A DNA stretch of 5,386 nt. Origin: Sedimentisphaerales bacterium (GTDB lineage Bacteria; Planctomycetota; Phycisphaerae; Sedimentisphaerales; SG8-4). This document shows, piece by piece, positions 1 through 5,386 of the stretch. Positions within the stretch are counted from its first letter, which is position 1. Each line of letters begins with the position of its first letter. Made by a program: the position numbers and the translations under genes. A model generated the notes under the pieces. It was not told where the DNA came from and did no database searches. It was given only the letters and a program-made list of their open reading frames with translations. Location of the stretch: contig JAFGCA010000829.1 of the NCBI GenBank assembly GCA_016932895.1, positions 1 through 5,386 on the forward strand, written 5' to 3'.

Positions 1-2258
1 ACGAGGTGCTCGTAGGAGACGTTGAAGAAGTCGGTGCGATCTGCGCTCAGATCGAGCCCGGCAGCGGGGTCCTGGCGTCCGTGGCAATCGGTGCAATGCT
101 TGTCCCAGATGGGCTGTACAATTCGTGCGTAGCTGAAGCCGCGCAGGCCCCATTGCGGTTCCTGCAGCGGTTCGGCCGGACGCCGCGCGGCGGTCATGGC
201 TCCTGTGAGCGAGGCCGCTTCGCTGCGATCGGCATGGCACCCGACGCACGACTGCGTCTCTCCGGGCATCAGGTGCGTGAAGGTCCTCATGCGCTGCACG
301 GCGCGGCCCTGGGCGTCTAACGGCAGGAAGTAGATGGGCTGGCGGGCCGGGACCTTGAAATGGGCCGAGCCGTCGGGTTCGACCGTGGCGTAACCCCAGA
401 CTTTCTTCGGCGCGTAGGTCGCGCCGCAACTGACGACCGGGAACTGAAAGCCGAAGGCCCGCTGGTTCGGGCTGATGCTCAGCGGTTTTTCCACCTCCTG
501 CACCACCGCAATCTGCTTGATCGTTCCGCGCGGCACCGCCATTCCCAGCCCGCTGTAGACGTCCTGCATCATTATGACGGCCCAGTCGCCCATGGAGTCC
601 GCGTGTTTCGGCGATGAGACCAGCGACTCCCGCTCGCGCGGCCGGACCGGCTGGGGGCTGTAGAAGCCCAGCGGTCCCCTCCGCCATAGCAGAGTCTCGG
701 CGAGCTGCCCGGCGTAGTCCCGCAACTGCACCGAGCCCGCCCGGGAAACCAGGTACCGCCGATCGTCCAGCGGCCAGGGCTGCAGGTAGGGCCCGCGAAT
801 GAAGTTCCCATCGCCCTTGCCTACCTCTCCGATCGCGACTTCGGGCGTAAGGTTTTGAATGCCGGCCTGGTTGTTGGCCCCGCGGCCGGAATCGATCAGA
901 CCGACGGCTCCCCGACACGGGCCGTTGTGCGCGGTGAGCGTGCAGAGGATTTGGCCTTTCCCGCCCGGGACTTCGCGCGCGTCCATAAACGTGGCGGGAC
1001 TGAGCACGCGATTTCCGAATACGCCCTGGAGCATGGTGCCGTCGGGGTTGATCGACCAGAGGCTCTGGATCGGAATGGCCGGGCGGTCCACGTACTCCCA
1101 ACGGGAGTACAGGATGCGTCCGTCCTGCATGACCGAGGGCGTGAAATCGTTGAGGTAGTTCGCACTGATCCGCGTGGGCGCGCTGCCGTCACCGTTGCAG
1201 CGCCAGAGGATCGGGGTGGTGGTCTTCCAGCAGTAGGCAAAGGCCGGCTTGCGGTCCGAAAGGAACGCGATCCCGCCGTCGGGCAGCCAGCAGGCGTTGA
1301 AGTTGTTGGACGGATGCCGGGTGAGCTGGCGCAGGTCGTCGCCTTCGATGTTAATCGTGTAGAGTTGGAAGAGATCGTCCATCGTTCGCTTCCAACTGAA
1401 CAGCACGGTGCGGCCGTCATAGTGGAGCTGCGCGTCGAGGATGACACCGTCCGCCGAGTCCAGGATCTTTCGCATCTGCGCCGGCTCGCAAGCGAAATCC
1501 CGGACCCACAGCCCTCCGCCCGGCACCAGGTTCTCCTGATGGTAGGTGTAGACGTGCGTCGGATTCAGCTCGCGCCGCTGCACCACGAGCAGCCGGGTGA
1601 AGCCGTATTCGCCGGCGCGGAGAAACTGGAGGACCTCCGGCGCGAGCTGCCGCTGGCCGTATTGATATGCTTCCAGTTCCGCCGGCGCGGGCACCGTCGC
1701 GAAGACGCCGATCTCCGACGCGCCGGGGTTCGGCCCGCCGTAGTGGCGCGGGAAGTGCAGCGTCAGCTTGCGCGTTTGCACCGGCTCGGGCAGGACGATT
1801 ACCTGGGGGGCCGATCCTCGGTCAAGCTCTTGCGAAACCAGCGGTTTGCCGGCCAGGTCAGTCAAGACATCGCAGGCGGAGAAGTTCTCGTTGTCCAGCC
1901 AGGCGGTTCGTCCCCAATAGACGACCGATGCCACCGGGACGGCCTCTGCCCATTCCAGAGACAGGCAGGCGTTGTCCGCACGGTCGCGCGGCAGACACCA
2001 GGCGGCCCCTACGTCTTGACGGCTGCCTTGCTCCGGGATCGCGCCGTCGGCTGCATGACGAGGATGATAGGAATCGCTGAGAGCGCCGCTGGCTGTGATG
2101 GTGGCGCGTCCGGCGAGATTGCGGAGCTTTCCTGCGGATGTCTCAGCATTGCCGGTCGAAAAGACTGGCCCATCCGACACCCACAAAATGAACGTCAGGA
2201 GAACCACGTAACGCGTACGCTTGGATCTCTGTTCCCTGCAGCGGAAGAATTCTGCCAC
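1..2258 (-). CDS. HzsA-related secreted diheme cytochrome c protein, 3' end cut by window
   Basis: The minus frame is open from the stop at 2415-2417 down to base 1, giving 752 residues from the chosen start with no stop; the C-terminus is outside. Start: GTG at 2258, with GGAG six bases upstream, giving a basic n-region and a hydrophobic stretch at residues 17-27 (YVVLLTFILWV), read as a signal peptide. Residues ~48-186 look like a discoidin/F5-8C-type domain (AADG, VVYWGRTAW). Residues ~262-520 hold WD40/PD40-like propeller repeats (SWKRT 288-292, WLPDGGIAFLSDR, YSRWEY 384-389, INPDGT). Residues ~556-675 match the conserved core of HzsA-related proteins (DVYSGL, VPRGT 575-579, EPDGSAHFKVPA, MRTFTHLMPGE 657-667). 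Two heme c motifs follow, CVGCH (671-675) and CTDCH (722-726). The product should be exported and carry two covalent hemes. HzsA makes hydrazine in anammox bacteria, but relatives are widespread in non-anammox planctomycetes with unknown reactions, so hydrazine synthesis is not claimed. The family call is from memory of motifs, not a search. Confidence 0.9.
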   Translation of the reverse strand, partial: MAEFFRCREQRSKRTRYVVLLTFILWVSDGPVFSTGNAETSAGKLRNLAGRATITASGALSDSYHPRHAADGAIPEQGSRQDVGAAWCLPRDRADNACLSLEWAEAVPVASVVYWGRTAWLDNENFSACDVLTDLAGKPLVSQELDRGSAPQVIVLPEPVQTRKLTLHFPRHYGGPNPGASEIGVFATVPAPAELEAYQYGQRQLAPEVLQFLRAGEYGFTRLLVVQRRELNPTHVYTYHQENLVPGGGLWVRDFACEPAQMRKILDSADGVILDAQLHYDGRTVLFSWKRTMDDLFQLYTINIEGDDLRQLTRHPSNNFNACWLPDGGIAFLSDRKPAFAYCWKTTTPILWRCNGDGSAPTRISANYLNDFTPSVMQDGRILYSRWEYVDRPAIPIQSLWSINPDGTMLQGVFGNRVLSPATFMDAREVPGGKGQILCTLTAHNGPCRGAVGLIDSGRGANNQAGIQNLTPEVAIGEVGKGDGNFIRGPYLQPWPLDDRRYLVSRAGSVQLRDYAGQLAETLLWRRGPLGFYSPQPVRPRERESLVSSPKHADSMGDWAVIMMQDVYSGLGMAVPRGTIKQIAVVQEVEKPLSISPNQRAFGFQFPVVSCGATYAPKKVWGYATVEPDGSAHFKVPARQPIYFLPLDAQGRAVQRMRTFTHLMPGETQSCVGCHADRSEAASLTGAMTAARRPAEPLQEPQWGLRGFSYARIVQPIWDKHCTDCHGRQDPAAGLDLSADRTDFFNVSYEHL

Positions 2259-2264
2259 CGTATT

Positions 2265-2268
2265 CTCC
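2265..2268 (-). promoter_or_regulatory. Ribosome binding site of the diheme protein gene
   Basis: GGAG on the minus strand lies six bases before the GTG at 2258-2256. It decides the start. The in-frame ATG at 2342 has no well-spaced Shine-Dalgarno and would put residues encoded by a repeat ahead of the signal peptide. The GTG at 2207 would remove the basic n-region. Confidence 0.55.
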
Positions 2269-2315
2269 GAAATGCCGGATCGGCGCGACCGATGCAATGC
2301 ACACCGATCGTCGCG

Positions 2316-2385
2316 GGTTTGCTGCGCCGCTCGCAAAGACATACGCCAGACAAGGGTTGTCCTTGCCAGCGGAGCGAAGCAGTCT
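2316..2385. repeat. Degenerate palindromic interspersed repeat
   Basis: Two inverted arms lie in the gap between the small gene and the diheme gene. Read on the plus strand from 2358, one arm runs TGTCCTTGCCAGCGGAGCG then AAGCAGTC. The reverse complement of 2316-2341 runs TGTCTTTGCGAGCGGCGC then AGCAAACC. About 20 positions match over ~26, with a two-base gap. Both arms resemble the interspersed element TGTCATTGCGAGCG...AAGCAATCC known from many bacterial genomes. At the centre is a 7-bp hairpin on the minus strand (2367-2361 pairing with 2355-2349, one G-T pair, five-base loop ACAAC). It has no T-run after it, so it is not a standard terminator, although it follows the small gene's stop by ~48 bases. 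It is probably a decayed REP/MITE-like insertion. Confidence 0.5.
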
Positions 2386-2414
2386 GAGCGTCGCACGATT
2401 CCCGCAATGCAGGA

Positions 2415-2708
2415 TTACGTTTCCCAGCCCTGCATCATGAGAAAGAGCCCGTGCATGAGGGCCAGTTCGGCGCGGTCCTCCGAGATGCTCTGGTCCTTCA
2501 TTTCGTGGCTGAGCTTGCTGCGGATATCGTCGGCCAGGTAACGGTCCGGCATCTGCCGCTCGGCCCGCGCCATCTCCTGGAACAGCACGACCGCGAGTTT
2601 GGCCTCGACCGGCAGCCCCGAATACCACTTGACGATCCGTCCGGAGAGCGGATGCAGCTTGGATTTGCTCTCGGGCTCAGAGTTGGTCGGCGTCTTCATC
2701 GTTTGCAT
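2415..2708 (-). CDS. Small hypothetical protein (97 aa)
   Basis: I do not recognise this protein. The chosen start is ATG at 2708 (MQTMKTPTNSEPESK), preceded by GGAAAGGG with nine bases between AAGGG and the ATG. A GTG at 2753 in the same frame would add 15 residues but lacks such support, and the ATG at 2699 is a third option. The stop is TAA at 2415-2417. Residues 1-~20 are polar and probably disordered. The rest reads as amphipathic helices (LPVEAKLAVVLFQEMARAE, then AELALMHGLFLMMQGWE) with many charged residues. There is no signal peptide, no membrane segment and no Cys or metal motif, so it is likely a soluble cytoplasmic protein or adaptor. It has its own candidate promoter upstream and lies 156 bp before the diheme protein gene in the same direction. 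Protein-like composition and a good RBS argue that it is real; lack of a known family keeps confidence moderate. Confidence 0.65.
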   Translation of the reverse strand: MQTMKTPTNSEPESKSKLHPLSGRIVKWYSGLPVEAKLAVVLFQEMARAERQMPDRYLADDIRSKLSHEMKDQSISEDRAELALMHGLFLMMQGWET

Positions 2709-2850
2709 AAGATCATACCCTTTCCGGTAAGCAGCCAGGGCGGATGCACGCACATTGAGAAAGCGCAGCGGTCCTCACGGTTCCGCTGGCCCCGGCCGAA
2801 AAACCCTTCTTCCATGCGAGTCGCGGTCAACTCGATGTTTCGCACGCGAA
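2709..2850 (-). promoter_or_regulatory. Structured 5' leader of the small gene
   Basis: This is the predicted untranslated leader, ~142 nt, between the inferred transcription start (~2850) and the ATG at 2708. Three perfect short stems are visible: TTCGC/GCGAA with a two-base loop at 2850-2839, exactly at the predicted RNA 5' end; CGAGT/ACTCG with an eight-base loop at 2834-2817; and CAGCGG/CCGCTG with an eleven-base loop at 2788-2766. A small ORF (39 codons, 2815-2696) also sits inside. No known riboswitch was recognised. The hairpins are short for a G+C-rich sequence and may be chance. Confidence 0.3.
2718..2725 (-). promoter_or_regulatory. Ribosome binding site of the small gene
   Basis: GGAAAGGG on the minus strand, with nine bases between its 3' end and the ATG at 2708. 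It supports that start over the GTG at 2753, since it would lie inside the coding region if the longer form were used. Confidence 0.5.
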
Positions 2851-2857
2851 CGCCCGA

Positions 2858-2886
2858 ATTATAGTGCCCGACGAGGCGGGAGTAAA
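2858..2886 (-). promoter_or_regulatory. Sigma-70-like promoter for the small gene
   Basis: On the minus strand, TTTACT (2886-2881) and a perfect TATAAT (2863-2858) are separated by exactly 17 bases. The -35 box matches TTGACA at four of six positions. Transcription would start near 2851-2850 and run into the small gene and perhaps on into the diheme protein gene. The site lies just after the tricorn homologue's stop, in a gap where an AT-rich hexamer stands out from G+C-rich surroundings, so it suggests a transcription unit separate from the protease gene. Confidence 0.55.
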
Positions 2887-2921
2887 TACCCGTGTTCCCC
2901 GCGACCGAATCGCCGCGGTGA

Positions 2922-5386
2922 TTATTTCACCGGATACCGCGGCAACGGCGGAATCTCCTCTTCCTGCGTTTCGAGCTCTTCGAGGATAACCTCGATGGCC
3001 TTGTTCAACTGCTGGTCGATACCGGCGTATTCCTGGGCCGGGTCGTTGTCCACCTCGATGTCGGGCTCGACGCCCACGCCCTCGATGATCCACTTTTGCC
3101 CCGCGACGTCGTAGCGCGAGAACTCGGGCTTGCGGAGGGAGCCGCCGTCCAGCAGCGGCAGCGAGCCGCGAATGCCCACGACGCCGCCCCAGGTCCGCTT
3201 GCCGATCACCTTGCCCAGCTTGTACGTCTTGAACTGGTACGTGAACAGGTCGCCGTCAGAGGCGGAGAACTCGTCGCAGAGGCAGACCATCGGCCCGTAG
3301 ATCATCGCGGCCGGCTCGGTCGTCGGGGCGGTGTTGCGGGCGAACTCGATCATGACGATTTCCCGCCGGAGTCGCTCGATCAGCATGGGCGAGACGTTGC
3401 CGCCGCCGTTGCCCCGCACGTCGATAATGAGGGCCTTCTTGCGGATCTGGGGATAGAAATGCTCCATGAACTCGTTCAGGCCGCGAACCCCCATGTCGGG
3501 CACGTGGATGTAGCCTACCTTGCCGTCGGTGGCCTCGCTGACCTTCTCGATATTGCCCTGCACCCATTCGTAATAGTACAGGTCCTCCTCGCTGCCGGTC
3601 GGGATCACGGTGACGTCGCGGCCGCCTTTGGCTTTGGGCTGGGCGTTGAGCGTCAGGACCACCTGCCGCCCGACCTTGTTGACCAGCAGCTCGTAGATGT
3701 TCTCCACGTCGTTCGTGCGGACCCCGTCGACGGCGATAATGTAGTCGCCTTCGCCGGCGTCTACGCCCATCTCGGTCAGCGGCGACCGCGTGCTCGACCT
3801 CCAGTTGCGGCCCTTGAGAATCCGCTCGATCTGGAAGTAGCCCGAATCGGCGTCGCGCACGATCTCGGCGCCGAGCAGGCCCATCGCGATGCGCCGGGGC
3901 CTGGGCTGTTCGCCGTCTCCGACGTAGGTGTGTCCGACGTTCAGCTCGCCGATCATCTCCCCGATGATGTAGGTCAGGTCGGCCCGGTGGTTCACGAAGG
4001 GCACCAGCGGGGCGTATCGCTGCCGCATGGCCGGCCAGTCCACGCCGTGCATGTTCGGCACGTAGAAGAACTCCCGCATCTGCCGCCAGCATTCGTCGAA
4101 GATCTGCTGCCACTCGGCCCGTTTGTCCAGATCGACTTCCATCCCGGAGAGGTTCAGCGTATCGTCCAGGTTGACCTTGCCCTTGGGCCGGTCGATGATC
4201 GCATATCGGCCGCCCGAAGCGACCAGCATCTTCTTGCGATCGGCCGACAGCTCGTAGCCGCCGATGCTCCCAAGCTCGGTTTCCTTCTGTTCTTTCAGAT
4301 CGTACAGGACAAGCTCGGTGCCGTTGCCCCGGCTGCTGCGGCGCAGGTAGTAAAGGTGGTCGTCGACCGAGCTGAGACGGTAGTAGTTCGCTACCCGGAT
4401 CGGCAGGACGGCGATGCGGTCCTTGATCCCGTCGAGGTCCACCTTGATTCGCTCGCGGTCTTTGTCCTTCTTCTTTTTCTTCTTCGCTTTGTCGTCGGTC
4501 TTTTCGTCTTCATCCTTCTTGGCGGCCTCGTTCACGTCGTTCGGCTCTTCCGCCTTCTTTTTGTTTTTCTCGCGTTCCTTGACTTCGACCTCGTCGCTGT
4601 GCGGCTTGAAGGGCGATTCCGTCTCTTTCGTGAGCGTGAGGAAGTAGATGCGTGACATATCGCGGTAGATATGGTTCCACTCGGTCCGCCCGTAGACGGG
4701 GTTGAAGTCGCGGTCGGAGACGAAGAAGATAAAGCGGCCGTCCGAGCTGAAGGTCGGGTTCGACGAGTCGTACCAGCCGTCGGTCAGCGCGTGCGTGGTC
4801 TTGTCCTTGACCGAATACAGATAGATCCGGTTCATCGACTCGACCTCGGCCTTGCCATAGACGATCCAGCGGTTGTCGGGCGACCAGGCGTAATCGCCGA
4901 ACTCCCACCTTTCGGACTGGTCCACTTCCGTGATCTTGCCGGTGCGCACGTTCGCGAAGCGCAGGCGCAGCCGCTTGTCGGCCCAGAGGATCTTGCGACT
5001 GTCGGGCGACCATTGAATGTCGTATTTGTACGTCTCGGCGTTTCGCGTGACCTGCCGGGCGGGCTTGCTGCCGTCCTGGGCGACGACCCAGATTTCGTCC
5101 TCGCCCGTCTGATCGGAGATGTAGGCGATCCACCGGCCGTCGGGCGACCACTTCGAGTTGCGCTCGTGCACGCCGGGCGTATGAGTCAGGTTGCGCGTCA
5201 CTCCCTGCTCGGCCGGCACGGTGAAGACGTCGCCCCGGGCGCCGAAGAGGGCCCGTTTGCCGTCGGGGGCGATCTCGTAGTTGCTGACCTTGCCGGCCAC
5301 GTTGACCAGGCCGCCGCGACCGCCGGGGAGGTCCTCCCGGATCGAGATGTCCACCTTCGCGCACGTCTCGGCCCCCAGGTCGAAGC
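2922..5386 (-). CDS. Tricorn protease homologue (S41 family), 5' end cut by window
   Basis: The C-terminal 820 residues are visible, ending RYPVK at TAA 2922-2924. The frame stays open to the right edge (first complete codon TTC at 5384-5382, FDLGAETCAK before the GTG at 5354), so that GTG is not the real start and ~250-300 residues are missing by comparison with Thermoplasma tricorn (~1070 aa). Numbering from the first complete codon, propeller blades with WSPDGRW/WSPDNRW/SSDGRF signatures fill ~1-250. A Lys/Glu/Asp-rich insert spans ~260-314, and further propeller follows to ~405. The C1 helical domain is ~415-491 and ends in GELNVGHTY with His485. A PDZ domain is ~497-580. The C2 catalytic domain includes DVRGNGGGN and FSASDGD, with nucleophile Ser709 followed by Asp710, and WIIEGVGVEPD with Glu768. 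The Ser-to-Glu spacing (59) fits tricorn Ser965-Glu1023 (58). Tricorn is a large peptidase that cuts peptides downstream of the proteasome or other ATP-dependent proteases. Location is unknown because the N-terminus is not seen. Confidence 0.95.
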   Translation of the reverse strand, partial: FDLGAETCAKVDISIREDLPGGRGGLVNVAGKVSNYEIAPDGKRALFGARGDVFTVPAEQGVTRNLTHTPGVHERNSKWSPDGRWIAYISDQTGEDEIWVVAQDGSKPARQVTRNAETYKYDIQWSPDSRKILWADKRLRLRFANVRTGKITEVDQSERWEFGDYAWSPDNRWIVYGKAEVESMNRIYLYSVKDKTTHALTDGWYDSSNPTFSSDGRFIFFVSDRDFNPVYGRTEWNHIYRDMSRIYFLTLTKETESPFKPHSDEVEVKEREKNKKKAEEPNDVNEAAKKDEDEKTDDKAKKKKKKDKDRERIKVDLDGIKDRIAVLPIRVANYYRLSSVDDHLYYLRRSSRGNGTELVLYDLKEQKETELGSIGGYELSADRKKMLVASGGRYAIIDRPKGKVNLDDTLNLSGMEVDLDKRAEWQQIFDECWRQMREFFYVPNMHGVDWPAMRQRYAPLVPFVNHRADLTYIIGEMIGELNVGHTYVGDGEQPRPRRIAMGLLGAEIVRDADSGYFQIERILKGRNWRSSTRSPLTEMGVDAGEGDYIIAVDGVRTNDVENIYELLVNKVGRQVVLTLNAQPKAKGGRDVTVIPTGSEEDLYYYEWVQGNIEKVSEATDGKVGYIHVPDMGVRGLNEFMEHFYPQIRKKALIIDVRGNGGGNVSPMLIERLRREIVMIEFARNTAPTTEPAAMIYGPMVCLCDEFSASDGDLFTYQFKTYKLGKVIGKRTWGGVVGIRGSLPLLDGGSLRKPEFSRYDVAGQKWIIEGVGVEPDIEVDNDPAQEYAGIDQQLNKAIEVILEELETQEEEIPPLPRYPVK

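Noticed and set aside
896..1447. Minus-strand ORF of 183 codons rich in Ser/Arg/Thr
   Set aside because: It is a shifted frame of the diheme gene, whose own frame carries the family motifs through this stretch.
1..2258. True hydrazine synthase (anammox) alpha subunit
   Set aside because: Family likeness alone does not show this. Non-anammox planctomycetes carry many such relatives, and no other anammox gene is visible.
855..2387. Long plus-strand ORF of 510 codons
   Set aside because: It is antisense to the diheme gene, has no recognisable motifs, and arises because stops are rare opposite a G+C-rich gene.
2143..2628. Minus-strand ORF of 161 codons across the small gene and the gap
   Set aside because: It overlaps the small gene and the diheme gene start out of frame, has composition unlike a protein, and crosses the repeat.
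2898..2921. Possible terminator after the protease gene (CCGCG...CGCGG on the minus strand)
   Set aside because: The stem is only five bases and no T-run follows, so it cannot be told from chance in G+C-rich DNA.
3096..4655. Plus-strand ORF of 519 codons
   Set aside because: It is opposite the tricorn homologue, is rich in Val/Ala/Leu/Asp/Arg in a way typical of an antisense frame, and ends in a Phe/Leu-rich run that is the complement of the Lys/Glu insert.
2922..5354. GTG at 5354 as the start of the protease
   Set aside because: The frame is open upstream to the window edge with protein-like residues, and the N-terminal propeller would be incomplete.

Overview
The window carries three genes, all on the minus strand and read from right to left. 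G+C is high throughout, with dense coding. I infer a Planctomycetota-type bacterium or a relative, because two of the genes belong to families common there: a tricorn-like S41 protease and a secreted diheme protein related to the alpha subunit of hydrazine synthase (HzsA). This is inference from family knowledge; there is no rRNA or marker gene in the window.

Right part (2922-5386): the C-terminal ~820 residues of a tricorn-protease homologue. The reading frame runs off the right edge, so the true start lies outside. Propeller blades, a Lys/Glu-rich insert, the C1 helical domain, a PDZ domain and the C2 catalytic domain with its Ser-Asp pair are all visible.

Middle (2259-2921): a 213-bp gap with a good sigma-70-like promoter (TTTACT-17 nt-TATAAT on the minus strand) and a leader of about 140 nt with several short hairpins, leading to a small gene of unknown function (97 aa, 2415-2708). 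A 156-bp gap follows, holding a degenerate palindromic repeat that resembles the widespread interspersed 'TTGCGAGCG..AAGCAATC' elements.

Left part (1-2258): most of a large exported protein on the minus strand. It has no stop codon in the window because its C-terminus lies beyond the left edge. It has a signal peptide, a discoidin-like domain, WD40/PD40-like propeller repeats, the HzsA-related core and two CxxCH heme c motifs. Apparent plus-strand ORFs over this stretch are shadows.

Functional link: none is evident beyond shared direction. The tricorn homologue would trim peptides. The diheme protein is probably an envelope redox or binding protein of unknown reaction. The small gene appears to have its own promoter and may be co-transcribed with the diheme gene. 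No stretch over 300 bases lacks a gene, and I see no tRNA, rRNA, CRISPR array, IS element or integrase.
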